64,000 bases of DNA from an uncultured Candidatus Nitrosopumilus sp. Lineage in GTDB: Archaea > Thermoproteota > Nitrososphaeria > Nitrososphaerales > Nitrosopumilaceae. A program made the translations under genes and the position numbers. Of the stretch, positions 16,024 through 24,885 are shown piece after piece (the stretch's first letter is position 1; each line of letters begins with the position of its first letter). The DNA lies in the NCBI GenBank assembly GCA_951812655.1, contig OX638319.1, positions 62,001 through 126,000 on the forward strand, read 5' to 3'. Below the pieces are notes generated by a model. It was not told the DNA's origin, ran no database searches, and was given only the letters and a program-made list of their open reading frames with translations.

Positions 16024-16980
16024 ATGCTGATGCAGAAATCATCCCATCTTAAAGATGAAATCATGAAACTAAAGAAAGAAAAAGATGTGGTAATTTTGGC
16101 ACATAACTACCAAATTCCCGATGTGCAGGATGTCGCTGATTTCACTGGAGATTCTCTAGGTTTGTCTAGGCAGGCAGCAACAGTTTCCCAAAAAACTATT
16201 TTGTTTTGCGGTGTGAACTTTATGGCTGAGACTGCTGCCATCATTAGTCCTAAAAAGACAGTTTTGCTTCCAGATCTTGAAGCCGGGTGCTCTCTGTCTG
16301 ATTCTATCACCGTAGATGAATTACGTAATTGGAAAAAACAACATCCTGGAGCCATTGCCGTCGGATATGTCAACACAACCGCGGAGATCAAGGCAGAGCT
16401 TGACTACTGCTGCACCTCATCAAATGCGGTTAGTGTGGTGAAAGCAATTCCCAATGACAAGGACGTCTTATTCTTACCTGACATGTTCCTTGGGTCTTAT
16501 GTTGCAAAAATTACTGGCAGAAAGAACATGCACATATGGGCTGGTGAGTGTCACGTTCATGCGGGAATCACTCCTGAAGATGTCACTAAAAAACTAAACT
16601 CTATGAAGGATACCGAGTTTGTCATTCATCCTGAATGCAGCTGTACAACTCCCCTGATGTATGACGTTGCAGATGGCAGCTTCGATGATCAAAAAGTTTC
16701 AATTCTGTCTACAGAAGGAATGCTCAACCATGTGAAAAAATCTGATACAAGGAATTTCGTTGTTGCAACTGAAACCGGAATTTTGTACAGGATGAAAAAA
16801 GACAATCCTGACAAAACGTTCATCCCTGCGTCTGAAAAAGCTGAATGCCAATACATGAAAATGATCACGCTTGAAAAAGTATATGATGCGTTGGTCCATG
16901 AAAAAAATGTCGTTACCGTTCCAAAAAATATTGCAGACAAGGCTCGTCTGGCAATAAATAGGATGCTTGCAATTAGCTAG
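16024..16980 (+). CDS. nadA: Quinolinate synthase NadA
   Basis: 318 residues. Motifs match NadA throughout: LAHNYQIPDVQDVADFTGDS at the N-terminus, FCGVNFMAETA, LLPDLEAGCSLSD, WAGECHVHAGI, HPECSCTTP and ASEKAECQYMK. Cys89, Cys176 and Cys275 are the probable ligands of the [4Fe-4S] cluster; the first two keep the usual spacing. NadA condenses iminoaspartate with dihydroxyacetone phosphate to give quinolinate. With nadX upstream and nadC downstream it completes a cytosolic de novo NAD pathway. Confidence 0.96.
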   Translation: MLMQKSSHLKDEIMKLKKEKDVVILAHNYQIPDVQDVADFTGDSLGLSRQAATVSQKTILFCGVNFMAETAAIISPKKTVLLPDLEAGCSLSDSITVDELRNWKKQHPGAIAVGYVNTTAEIKAELDYCCTSSNAVSVVKAIPNDKDVLFLPDMFLGSYVAKITGRKNMHIWAGECHVHAGITPEDVTKKLNSMKDTEFVIHPECSCTTPLMYDVADGSFDDQKVSILSTEGMLNHVKKSDTRNFVVATETGILYRMKKDNPDKTFIPASEKAECQYMKMITLEKVYDALVHEKNVVTVPKNIADKARLAINRMLAIS

Positions 16981-16994
16981 ATAGTGTGTGATGA

Positions 16995-17387
16995 TTGGTA
17001 GGGCTATTTGGTGGGACTTCGAAAGATCCTAATCTCAAAACTAACGTTAAAAAATTTAAGGAATTCAAGAAACTACTGAAGGCAAAAAAGTATGATGAGT
17101 CTCTGGAAGCAGGTTTGAGTCTTTTGAAGACTGCTCCAAACCATCATGACGCCCTGTTCATGGTTGGAAGTATCTATTATTTGAAAAACAAGTACAAAGT
17201 TGCAATATCTTATTTTGACAAATCCCTTGACATTGGGGAATACGATGTCGATGTTTTGCTTTTGAAAGCTTATTCCCATCAAAAACTGGGAGAAAAAAAT
17301 CGGGCTGTCTCTTGCTGTAAAAAAATTTTGGAAATTGATCCAAAGAGTCAACCCGTTGACGAATTATTATTAGAACTTGAGACCTAG
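16995..17387 (+). CDS. Tetratricopeptide-repeat protein
   Basis: 130 residues from TTG 16995. After a basic N-terminus there are about three TPR units, including HHDALFMVGSIYYLKNKYKVAISYFDKSL and DVLLLKAYSHQKLGEKNRAVSC with the typical Ala/Gly/Tyr spacing. It is a protein-interaction module without a catalytic part. It starts 14 bp after nadA and its stop overlaps the end of nadC by 4 bp. A role in NAD synthesis is not shown by the sequence. Confidence 0.8.
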   Translation: MVGLFGGTSKDPNLKTNVKKFKEFKKLLKAKKYDESLEAGLSLLKTAPNHHDALFMVGSIYYLKNKYKVAISYFDKSLDIGEYDVDVLLLKAYSHQKLGEKNRAVSCCKKILEIDPKSQPVDELLLELET

Positions 17388-18205
17388 ATTTCCAGGCTCA
17401 TGTCGATTCCGTGAACCGAATTCGTTATGCTCCCCACAGATATGATGTCCACTTCCGTTTGTCCATATTTTGAAATATTTTTTATGTTGATTCCCCCCGA
17501 TGCCTCGATCTTAATCCTGTCTCTGAGTTTTTTATCCTTGAGAATTCTGATGGTTTTTTTGATTTGAGCCGGTGTAAAATTATCTAGCATGACTATGGTT
17601 GCATTTTCTTTTGCTGCCAGTACTGCATCCTCGGTGTTTTCAACTTCAACCTCAAACCTTGTGTGTTTTTTCTTTGTTTTTTTGATCAAATTTGGCAGTG
17701 ATTCTCCTATTGCAATGTGATTGTCCTTGATCATCACCATTTCATCTAGTCGTAATCTGTGTTTTTTGCCGCCTCCTATCTCTACTGCCTCCTTGTCAAA
17801 ATATCTTAATCCAGGAGCCGTCTTTCTGGTGGCATACAACTTTGTTTTCTTAGGAATTTTCTTAACTAATTCGTTTGTCTGAGTTGCGATGCCACTCATT
17901 CTTGTAAGGAGATTTAATGCAGTTCTTTCGCATGTCAGAATATTTTTTGCGTCTCCGGTAACTGTCATTATTGTTTGATTTGGTTTAATTTTGGAGCCGT
18001 CTTTTTTCAAAATCTTGGCATTGCATTTCTTTAACTTGAAAATTTCTCTTGCATGATGTGTCCCTGCAACTATAGCATTTTCTCTGGTAATTATCCTGAC
18101 TGATATCTGTTTCTTTTCTAAAAGTGCACTTGTTATGTCTCCTTTCCCTATGTCTTCGGCAAGAAACTGAGACAGCTGTTTTTTTGCGTTAAATGAAAAA
18201 GTCAT
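17384..18205 (-). CDS. nadC: Nicotinate-nucleotide pyrophosphorylase (carboxylating) NadC
   Basis: 273 residues, the normal length. The motifs are EDIGKGDITSALL, ALNLLTRMSGIAT, ATRKTAPGLRYFDKEAVEIGGG, LRLDEMVMIKDNHI and IEASGGINIKNI, which carry the phosphoribosyl- and quinolinate-binding Arg, Lys and His residues. The enzyme converts quinolinate and PRPP to nicotinate mononucleotide. It is transcribed toward nadA, so the three NAD genes are clustered but not in one operon. Confidence 0.96.
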   Translation of the reverse strand: MTFSFNAKKQLSQFLAEDIGKGDITSALLEKKQISVRIITRENAIVAGTHHAREIFKLKKCNAKILKKDGSKIKPNQTIMTVTGDAKNILTCERTALNLLTRMSGIATQTNELVKKIPKKTKLYATRKTAPGLRYFDKEAVEIGGGKKHRLRLDEMVMIKDNHIAIGESLPNLIKKTKKKHTRFEVEVENTEDAVLAAKENATIVMLDNFTPAQIKKTIRILKDKKLRDRIKIEASGGINIKNISKYGQTEVDIISVGSITNSVHGIDMSLEI

Positions 18206-18244
18206 TTTAAATTATCAATGTAATTTTGAAGAATTAGAAATTTT

Positions 18245-18433
18245 CTATGTCACTTTGATTGCGTATTTCCCTTTTTTAGTAATGTTGAGGGTTTTGGATA
18301 TTTCTGAATTTGTAGGGTCTACTACTAGAACTACTCCGTTCCAATCTGGAGTAAGGTCCGAAGACTTGCAGCTTGGACATACCTTGAGGGTTGTTACGAA
18401 TTTACATTTACGACATGCCATTTCCCTAGCCAT
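18245..18433 (-). CDS. spt4: Transcription elongation factor Spt4 (RpoE'')
   Basis: 62 residues. It has the compact Spt4 fold signature: a zinc ribbon of CRKC and CPSC followed by DLTPDWNGVVLVVDPTNSEISKTL and a short C-terminal strand. Spt4 pairs with Spt5 on RNA polymerase to keep elongation processive. It starts 1 bp after rpoE1, the usual archaeal pairing. Confidence 0.96.
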   Translation of the reverse strand: MAREMACRKCKFVTTLKVCPSCKSSDLTPDWNGVVLVVDPTNSEISKTLNITKKGKYAIKVT

Positions 18434-18434
18434 C

Positions 18435-19031
18435 TTAACTCGCCTCTACTTTGGCCTCTTTTGCCGGTTCGTCTGAACCGCCACCTGCTTTTTTGATCTC
18501 TTCTGCAATCCATTCGTCTGCACCGAGGAATGGTTGTCTGCATGTAATTCCGATCTTGCCCATCGCGGCTGCCTTGCCTAACGAAACGGCAGTGATTCTT
18601 GCACGAAGCATCGAACCTACTTTGAGGGTTCTTCCACTTTGGTTAGCTAAAATAATTCCTGACTTAACGTCACTCTTAAGATAATCGTCCATAACTTGTG
18701 AAAGGTGTAGCAGTGCATCTGTTGGACCGATTCTGACAAATGCCCCGAAGTCTGTAATGTCTACGATTTCACCTTGAACAATCTCCTGTAATTTTGGATA
18801 AAATGTCAATGCTTCAAATTCCACTTTGTGAAATGTTCCACCATCACCTGCGATCATTTTTCCCATTTCGTCTACTTTGGCATCCAAGATCATTATGATG
18901 TAACCCAAATCTGCATTTATCATGCTCTCGTATTTTTCTTTGAGGATGTTTACTGCAGCCTTTTTGAGTGTAGTTCCAAATAATCTTGGGGGAATCCTAA
19001 CAACATCAACTAGGGTGGATATAGAAAACAA
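18435..19031 (-). CDS. rpoE: RNA polymerase subunit E' (Rpb7 homologue)
   Basis: 198 residues from TTG. The N-terminal RNP-like half includes DVVRIPPRLFG and DLGYIIMILDAK, and the C-terminal half is an S1/OB domain (GEIVDITDFGAFVRIGPTDALLHLSQVM). The family forms the RNA polymerase stalk with RpoF and helps initiation and RNA binding. The Lys/Glu-rich tail (DEPAKEAKVEAS) is longer than in many archaea. It is followed at once by spt4. Confidence 0.95.
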   Translation of the reverse strand: MFSISTLVDVVRIPPRLFGTTLKKAAVNILKEKYESMINADLGYIIMILDAKVDEMGKMIAGDGGTFHKVEFEALTFYPKLQEIVQGEIVDITDFGAFVRIGPTDALLHLSQVMDDYLKSDVKSGIILANQSGRTLKVGSMLRARITAVSLGKAAAMGKIGITCRQPFLGADEWIAEEIKKAGGGSDEPAKEAKVEAS

Positions 19032-19402
19032 ATGTACTTTTTTTCTTGAATTTCAATTTATGAATGTTTAGGTGATTTATGCGTAAATTTTCAAAGATAT
19101 TCTTAATTTTTTCAACAAATGTAATTTTTTTGGCATGTCGATTCCATTCCTAAGTCAATTGCTGATCGATTAGCTACTATTGACATGAGTTGATAGAAAT
19201 GGTTTTTGCTCTTTTTCAGTTCTAATTTGCAAAAATATCTTAATTATTTGACTTTAAAAAATTGGTATTTGTACAGTGGCTTTTGACATGTGGTTTCTAG
19301 ATGTGACCAGAAAATTCTCTTTTTGTTGTCTGTATATTGTACCCTTTGGATGTTGTTCTGAGAGTACACAATTTAATAGAATTGATGTTTTTGAAAAATT
19401 AG
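19032..19402 (+). other. 371-bp intergenic region
   Basis: No protein-coding frame, tRNA or strong hairpin was found. It presumably holds the promoters of rpoE (minus) and of the small zinc protein at 19403 (plus). Confidence 0.5.
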
Positions 19403-19600
19403 ATGGTGGAAAAATGTCCCGACTGTGGATTGACGTTATTACTTACTGCTTACAGTCTCAATGTGACAAGTGGCAAGGAACGCATTGGGTTTAATCCCAT
19501 TCTGAGTGAGAGTGAATTAAAGCCAGATCAAAAGTTAGGAAAATTGTGCAGAAAATGCCATTGGAATTCTATGGGAATCACTAAAACTGATTTAGAATAA
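19403..19600 (+). CDS. Small zinc-ribbon protein
   Basis: 65 residues from ATG. CPDC at the N-terminus and CRKC near residue 49 form a probable zinc ribbon around a region with GKERIGFNPILSESELKPDQKLG. A longer frame on the same strand overlaps it but lacks any such pattern and is taken as a shadow. It lies about 100 bp before the Mrp ATPase gene. Function unknown. Confidence 0.65.
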   Translation: MVEKCPDCGLTLLLTAYSLNVTSGKERIGFNPILSESELKPDQKLGKLCRKCHWNSMGITKTDLE

Positions 19601-19708
19601 TCTTTCAAAAATTTGGTTAATCTAAGCCCGATTTGTTGATAAATCAATAATGTTGGGATGGTTCTATTCCGCTTATGTTTAAATAATGCAAACCTGCTTT
19701 TTGACGCT

Positions 19709-20830
19709 ATGGTTGGAATCGATCAGGTTTTAGAAAAACTTAGCACTGTCATTGATCCTGATTTGAAAAAAGACATCGTGTCAATGGGAATGATTAAAGA
19801 CTTGGAATTGGCTGATGGTAATTTAAAATTTACCTTGGAATTAACAACTCCTGCATGTCCGTTCAATGTGGAAATTGAGGATGATGTCCGAAAGGCAATT
19901 GCCGAAATATCTGATTTGAAAAACTTTGATTTGAATGTCACTGCAAAAGTGATGGAAGGTCGTTCTCTTGAGGATGATGTCGGTATGAAATCCGTCAAAA
20001 ATATCATTGGTGTTGCAAGTGGAAAGGGTGGTGTCGGAAAGTCAACTGTTTCTCTAAATTTGGGGTTGGCCTTGGCCAAAGAAGGGGCCAAAGTTGGATT
20101 ATTAGATGCTGATATTTACGGTCCAAGTATCCCGTTGATGCTTGGAATGAAAGACGGTTCCATGGAAGTTGAAGATAACAAGCTTCAGCCGGCAGATTCT
20201 CACGGATTAAAGGTCGTTTCATTTGGTTTCTTTGCAGATCAGTCCAATCAGGCTGCAATTTATCGTGGTCCAATTATTTCTGGAATTCTAAAACAATTCT
20301 TGGTAGATACCAATTGGTCTGATTTGGATTATCTTATTGTGGATCTTCCTCCTGGTACTGGAGATATCCCATTAACTCTGGCACAAACCATCCCCATCAC
20401 TGGAATTTTGGTTGTTACTACGCCTCAGGATGTGGCTAGTCATGTTGCAGTGAAAGCTGTTTCTATGTTTGAAAAACTAAATGTTCCAATCATTGGAGTT
20501 GTAGAAAACATGAGTCACTTTATCTGTCCTAATTGCGACGATAAACACTACATATTTGGTGAGGGCGGTGCAAAGAAAATAAGTGAACAATTTGATATGC
20601 CTTTCCTGGGAGAGATTCCGTTGAATGCTGGAATCATGGCAGGTTCTGATCTTGGTAAGCCTATAATGATCACAAACCCTGATTCCCCAAGTGCCGATGC
20701 GTTTAGAAAGAGTGCTAGGAATATTGCTGCACAATGCAGCATCATTGCAGCAAAATTACAAGAAGAGATGGAATCCGAGGGTGCCTCGTCTGACGAAGTT
20801 CAGCCATCATCTGGGGAAAGCACATCCTGA
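19709..20830 (+). CDS. Mrp/NBP35-type iron-sulfur carrier ATPase with N-terminal MIP18 domain
   Basis: 373 residues from ATG 19709, which fits the family better than the ATG 51 bp upstream. Residues 1-90 are a DUF59/MIP18-like domain including LELTTPACPFN. The ATPase follows, with the deviant Walker A SGKGGVGKST (105-114), DADIYGPSIP, IVDLPPGTGD and a CPNC pair near 255 that binds a bridging [4Fe-4S] cluster. The protein loads Fe-S clusters onto target proteins in the cytosol. An extra Ser/Glu-rich tail ends the protein. Confidence 0.93.
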   Translation: MVGIDQVLEKLSTVIDPDLKKDIVSMGMIKDLELADGNLKFTLELTTPACPFNVEIEDDVRKAIAEISDLKNFDLNVTAKVMEGRSLEDDVGMKSVKNIIGVASGKGGVGKSTVSLNLGLALAKEGAKVGLLDADIYGPSIPLMLGMKDGSMEVEDNKLQPADSHGLKVVSFGFFADQSNQAAIYRGPIISGILKQFLVDTNWSDLDYLIVDLPPGTGDIPLTLAQTIPITGILVVTTPQDVASHVAVKAVSMFEKLNVPIIGVVENMSHFICPNCDDKHYIFGEGGAKKISEQFDMPFLGEIPLNAGIMAGSDLGKPIMITNPDSPSADAFRKSARNIAAQCSIIAAKLQEEMESEGASSDEVQPSSGESTS

Positions 20831-20841
20831 TCTGAATTCCT

Positions 20842-21336
20842 GTGCACTTACCTGATTCTTTAAGAGAGCAAATGAAAATTCCTCTGGGGGCTCTTTTACC
20901 TGAAAGTCAGGTAGATAAACAAAATATTCAAAAATTTCTGACGGACAATCCGTATGTGATCACTGTGGGGGATAGAACCACTGAGAAGATGATTAACTTT
21001 GATTTGATTCCATCATTGCAAATCACTGACGGTCAGGAAAAAAGAAAAAAAAGAGATCCTCCAAAGGTTTCTAATGCCGTAGAGTTGAAAGTTGACAATC
21101 CTGCAGCCGAAATTACCTTGCCATGTATTGAACTTATCAAAAAGGCCTTTGACATGAATCCTCCCGTACGAATTAATGTTGATGGGGAGGAAGATCTTCT
21201 TGTATTGCCTGTTTGTGTGTATGCTCCCGAAAATTCTGTCGTTCTTTACGGTCAACCAAATGAGGGATTGGTAATTGTCAAGATCACTCCACAAATTAGA
21301 AATAAAACACAATCTCTTCTTGATCTAATGGAATAA
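20842..21336 (+). CDS. GTP-dependent dephospho-CoA kinase
   Basis: 164 residues from GTG. It matches the archaeal DUF359 family, now known as GTP-dependent dephospho-CoA kinase. Signs are LREQMKIPLGALLP at the N-terminus, the VGDRTTEKMI motif, VDNPAAEIT and VDGEEDLLVLPVCVYAPENSVVLYGQPNEGLV. It phosphorylates dephospho-CoA using GTP, the last step of CoA synthesis, in place of bacterial CoaE. It starts 11 bp after the Mrp gene, so the two are probably cotranscribed. Confidence 0.88.
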   Translation: MHLPDSLREQMKIPLGALLPESQVDKQNIQKFLTDNPYVITVGDRTTEKMINFDLIPSLQITDGQEKRKKRDPPKVSNAVELKVDNPAAEITLPCIELIKKAFDMNPPVRINVDGEEDLLVLPVCVYAPENSVVLYGQPNEGLVIVKITPQIRNKTQSLLDLME

Positions 21337-21339
21337 TCG

Positions 21340-21397
21340 GGGTGTGATGAGACGGTGGCTGTATGATTGATGATTACCCCACTAAAACTTCTGACCC
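21340..21397 (+). ncRNA. Candidate C/D-box sRNA
   Basis: Box C GTGATGA is at 21344-21350, an internal C'-like TGATGA at 21368-21373 and box D CTGA at 21391-21394. The short stem GGG/CCC closes the ends. Overall size (~55 nt) and the order of boxes fit archaeal methylation-guide RNAs. The D' box is poor (CTGT) and the first guide interval short. It lies just after the dephospho-CoA kinase stop, as many such RNAs do. The rest of the gap to 21662 shows nothing. Confidence 0.35.
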
Positions 21398-21661
21398 TAT
21401 TAATTCATAAATCAAAATAAATCCAATTTTGAGAATTTTTTGTATGTCTGATCCTTTTCATCTTGGTGAACTTTTGCAATGTATCTATAATTGAAGATCT
21501 TGGACTTTGTGCAATTTGGTGAGATGCGTTGAAAATGATGGTGTTGAGATGATCAATTATTGCGTGAAACGTGTCTCGATCATGGATGTCAAAAACGTTT
21601 AGTTGCGCAAATGCAAAATACTGACATTTCAAAATAAACACCAATTATTTGAAGATAATTG

Positions 21662-22039
21662 ATGAAGTTAGATTCTGAACTTACGTTGCAAATTTTAGAA
21701 AAAGTGGGCGTTTATTCGAACAGATTTTCAATTCCTGAACCAAAGATGCTTCTTACCACAAAGGAAGTTTTGGACATGCCACGTGAAATGACCGAAGGCA
21801 GGAGAACTTCTGCTTACAAATACTATGGCGTATCTTATCTCCAACATAACCTTGTTTTCATCAATGTAAGAAAAATTCCTGATGAAAAAACATTGGAAAA
21901 CACAATAGTTCATGAACTGATTCACATGAGGTTTCCGTATCTTGCACACGGAAAGAGATTCAACAAATTGGTCCGTCAGGGACTAAGAGGAAAATCGTTC
22001 TTGCCATATCGGAAAAGAGTAAAGGCTGTTAGAATCTGA
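21662..22039 (+). CDS. SprT-like zinc metalloprotease-fold protein
   Basis: 125 residues from ATG 21662, one codon after a TTG. The zinc motif is HELIH at 84-88, with a third His at 96 in LAHGKRF, an arrangement like SprT/WLM proteases. The N-terminal half is helical and the C-terminus is very basic (LPYRKRVKAVRI). SprT-type enzymes can act on DNA-bound proteins, but no DNA-binding domain is recognised here, so the substrate is unknown. Confidence 0.75.
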   Translation: MKLDSELTLQILEKVGVYSNRFSIPEPKMLLTTKEVLDMPREMTEGRRTSAYKYYGVSYLQHNLVFINVRKIPDEKTLENTIVHELIHMRFPYLAHGKRFNKLVRQGLRGKSFLPYRKRVKAVRI

Positions 22040-22144
22040 TTGCATTTTTAAAACTCTCGTTGAATGCAGCTTAGTGTTCATCCAACTGCCTTAAATTTTG
22101 AATATGTGTGAACAGTCTGCGTGGTGTTGGACTTTTTTTTGGCT

Positions 22145-22336
22145 TCACTGACGTATGTCTTCTACAATCAACGTCATGTCCAACTCATCAATTTGATCCT
22201 GAATCGCTTTTTTTAGCGTTGTATCGTGCTTGTCACAGAATTTGAAATAGTTGTCTGCTGTATGGAAACATCCGCAAATCCACTCTGTTTTCTTGTCTCC
22301 TTCAACAGTCCACTTTGAATATTTTCGCTCAGACAT
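22145..22336 (-). CDS. Small conserved protein, Cys-rich
   Basis: 63 residues from ATG. The centre holds WICGCFHTADNYFKFCDKHD, with three Cys and two His in a spacing that could bind zinc, then an acidic amphipathic helix. No named family recognised. It lies upstream of the DUF2024 gene on the other side of a 59-bp gap, in the same orientation. Confidence 0.7.
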   Translation of the reverse strand: MSERKYSKWTVEGDKKTEWICGCFHTADNYFKFCDKHDTTLKKAIQDQIDELDMTLIVEDIRQ

Positions 22337-22395
22337 GTCTTCTGAACCTGAAACATGTTCTAAAAATTTTTCTTAAACAAAAAGGAAAAAAATGT

Positions 22396-22653
22396 TTAAG
22401 GACAGCCTTCCATCTTCTGGATAAAGTAGCCGTTTTCCTTAATTGCCTGTTCTACAGGCTCTGGTGCTCCTTGTGAGTGACAAAAAGTACATTCGTTTGT
22501 TGTCATTTCTGCTTCACCTTCGCCGACCGACTTCAGCCACTCTTTTCCATATGTTAGGGCCTTGTCGTGATCTTTTTCACCAGTGATTACGTCAAAGTGC
22601 ATGGTATGTCCATCTGCTGCTTTGACGTAAGTGTCGTATACGTGAATTTCCAT
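22396..22653 (-). CDS. DUF2024 family protein
   Basis: 85 residues beginning MEIHVYDTYVKAADGHTMHF, the diagnostic opening of DUF2024. CTFCHSQ in the middle and a C-terminal GYFIQKMEGCP complete the family pattern. The Cys residues may bind metal. The biochemical role of this family is not established. Confidence 0.85.
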   Translation of the reverse strand: MEIHVYDTYVKAADGHTMHFDVITGEKDHDKALTYGKEWLKSVGEGEAEMTTNECTFCHSQGAPEPVEQAIKENGYFIQKMEGCP

Positions 22654-22740
22654 GATTGTAATTGAATGAAGGGATATTTAATTCAAAACCTAGTCTTGCA
22701 TTCACCCATACACAATTAATCCCATGATTGGAATTCTGAG

Positions 22741-24051
22741 ATGGCGATGCTGGGTCTCACAAAACAACAAAAAACTGTTGTATGGGGATCCTGGCTGGGT
22801 TGGTCCCTAGACGGGTATGATCTGGTATTGATGCTGCTTGTCATACCACTGATCAGTGAGTTGTTCTTCCCCTTGGCCAATCCTATGTTTGCAATACTTG
22901 CCACATTTGCGGCTTATGTGGTCACTTTGATCATGCGTCCATTTGGAGGTGCGTTCTTTGGAAACTTCGGTGACAAGCACGGACGTAAAAAATCCATGAT
23001 CATCACAATAATGGGATTTTCTATTGCAACGTTTGCAACTGGACTTCTTCCTACCTGGGAGATGGCGGGACTGATGGCTCCTGTATTTCTTATCCTGTTG
23101 AGGTTCCTGCAGGGATTCTTTGCAGGTGGTGAATGGGGAAGCGGTGCAGTGATCACAATGGAAACTGTACCAAAAAAACACAGGGGGTTGCTATCCGGAT
23201 TCCTTCAAAGCGGTTTTAATTTCGGATTTGTAATTGCCGCAGTTGTGTTTCATTTGACATTGTCTGTGTTTCCTTCCGAACAATTTGCTGAGATTGGATG
23301 GCGGGTGATGTTCTTTACCGGAATTATTCCTGGACTTGTTGCATTGTTCATTCGATTTAAAATGACAGAATCTGAAGCATGGCTTGCAAAGTCTAATTCA
23401 AAATCATCAGGAGGCCCCAAAGAAAAATCTCCTATCCGTCACTTGCTTTTTTCAAAACGTGAAAGAAAGCGTTTTTTCTTTGCATTGATTCTGATGACTG
23501 GGTTGATGTTCTCATACTATGCCACTATGGGTTTCTTTCCGACCTTCTTAGAAAACTATATGGTTTTGGAAAAATCTGAAATTGCATTGTTGATGATTGT
23601 TGCCACTGTAACATCTCTAAGCGGAACTATACTTGCAGGATATCTTAGTCAGATAATTGGTAGAATGAAGTCAATTGCCGTTTTTGCAGCTACATCTGCA
23701 ATACTTGCAGTGCCTGTTTTGTACGGCTTGTTCAATGCGGATACCTTTCTTGAAAGGACAATATTTACAATCGTACTGATAATGGTTGCCACTTCTGGTT
23801 TTGGTCCCATTCCTGCATTTCTATCTGAACGATTTTCCACCGGTATCCGAAATAGTGCAAGTGGTTTTGCATACAATGGGGGGCTGCTTTTTGGCTCCTG
23901 GGCGCCATTGATTGCCGTAAGTGCTCTGTCCGGCAATGAGAATCTTGTCCCTTTTCTACTTGGTGCGACAGTTATTGTTGGTGCATTGATAATTCTTGTA
24001 GGTGCCCGAATCAATCCTGAAACGCGAGATGTAGACCTTACAAAATCTTAG
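22741..24051 (+). CDS. MFS transporter, metabolite:H+ symporter type
   Basis: 436 residues with 12 predicted membrane helices. The loop motif GDKHGRKKSM after helix 2, the RFLQGFFAGGEWGSGAVITMETVPKKHRG segment and the long central loop (ESEAWLAKSN) are those of the MHS family, which imports proline, betaine, citrate, ketoglutarate or related acids. The substrate cannot be decided from sequence. An organic solute importer is worth noting in a presumed autotroph. Confidence 0.9.
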   Translation: MAMLGLTKQQKTVVWGSWLGWSLDGYDLVLMLLVIPLISELFFPLANPMFAILATFAAYVVTLIMRPFGGAFFGNFGDKHGRKKSMIITIMGFSIATFATGLLPTWEMAGLMAPVFLILLRFLQGFFAGGEWGSGAVITMETVPKKHRGLLSGFLQSGFNFGFVIAAVVFHLTLSVFPSEQFAEIGWRVMFFTGIIPGLVALFIRFKMTESEAWLAKSNSKSSGGPKEKSPIRHLLFSKRERKRFFFALILMTGLMFSYYATMGFFPTFLENYMVLEKSEIALLMIVATVTSLSGTILAGYLSQIIGRMKSIAVFAATSAILAVPVLYGLFNADTFLERTIFTIVLIMVATSGFGPIPAFLSERFSTGIRNSASGFAYNGGLLFGSWAPLIAVSALSGNENLVPFLLGATVIVGALIILVGARINPETRDVDLTKS

Positions 24052-24099
24052 ATGTTGCTTATTCGAAATGGTTTTCTAATCCTAAAACAATTCATTTTC

Positions 24100-24489
24100 A
24101 TGAAGCACCTTGTAGAAGTGAAGATTGCTCCTTCTTCTGATATTCTCGTAGAGCTTGATGATGCGAATTCCCCAAACACAGTATGTGAATTGGTTGAAAA
24201 GTTACCGTTCTCAGTTGAGTTGAATGTCTGGGGTGATGAGATCTATACCTCGAAATCCCCTGTTTCACAACCTGAAGAAAATGCAAAGTCTCCTGTCAGT
24301 TTGTTTGATGTTGCATATTGGCCTACTGGCAAGGCTATTTGCTTGTTTTATGGCCCTACTCCGATGGGAAAACCTGGAGAGATAACTCCTGCTTCTCCAG
24401 TTAACATAATTGGGAGGATTATGTCTCCTGACAAATCTGTTCTGGAAAATGTTAACAGTGAACGCGCAACGTTTTGCCTGAAATCCTGA
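24100..24489 (+). CDS. Cyclophilin-like fold protein
   Basis: 129 residues from ATG 24100, which is preferred over an in-frame ATG 48 bp upstream because the family begins at this strand. Motifs such as LNVWGDEIYTS, DVAYWPTGKAICLFYGPTPMG and NIIGRI match the cyclophilin-like proteins related to TM1367. Catalytic isomerase residues are not obvious. It follows the MFS gene closely. Confidence 0.75.
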   Translation: MKHLVEVKIAPSSDILVELDDANSPNTVCELVEKLPFSVELNVWGDEIYTSKSPVSQPEENAKSPVSLFDVAYWPTGKAICLFYGPTPMGKPGEITPASPVNIIGRIMSPDKSVLENVNSERATFCLKS

Positions 24490-24490
24490 G

Positions 24491-24883
24491 CTATTTTTCC
24501 AGTATTGTGATTTCTGTGATCTTTGGTTCTAGAACAAATGCCCTGAAGTTTTTGTTAATTCCTGAATAAATTACCCATGCAACAGGATTACTCTGCATGA
24601 ATTTTTCGTCTGTATTTGATGGAAATGCATCAGAATTGGGATGAGAGTGAAATATGCCTATGATCTCTATACCCTTTTCTTCTGCTGTCTTGTACGCTTC
24701 AATCAACTGTTCGTTTGAAATTGTAAAATTCATGGGTGACTTTTCAATGTTCTCTGTTAGAAAAATGTCTGAAATTAGATTTCCTTTTCCAAACAGTATG
24801 GCGCATGATTCATTGGGCTTTTGATTTTCTGAATATTCAGACAGAATTTTTTTGTCAGAACTTGATATGATTATTTCTTGCAA
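24491..24883 (-). CDS. JAMM (MPN) domain metalloprotease
   Basis: About 130 residues from TTG 24883, 3 bp after the stop of the upstream cupredoxin gene. An ATG at 24916 inside that gene is also open. The JAMM zinc motif is visible: the Glu in NESCAILFG, then HSHPNSDAFPSNTD with the two His and Asp. The family cleaves isopeptide or C-terminal bonds of ubiquitin-like proteins or acts in cysteine and sulfur transfer. Being alone without a ubiquitin-like gene nearby, its substrate is unknown. Confidence 0.85.
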   Translation of the reverse strand: MQEIIISSSDKKILSEYSENQKPNESCAILFGKGNLISDIFLTENIEKSPMNFTISNEQLIEAYKTAEEKGIEIIGIFHSHPNSDAFPSNTDEKFMQSNPVAWVIYSGINKNFRAFVLEPKITEITILEK

Positions 24884-24885
24884 GT

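Noticed and set aside
19276-19494. Alternative plus-strand ORF before the small zinc protein
   Set aside because: It overlaps the zinc-ribbon frame and has no consistent pattern; the CPDC...CRKC frame is preferred.
21405-21644. Minus-strand 79-codon ORF between the kinase and SprT-like genes
   Set aside because: No motif, unusual composition and no promoter seen; the stretch looks non-coding.
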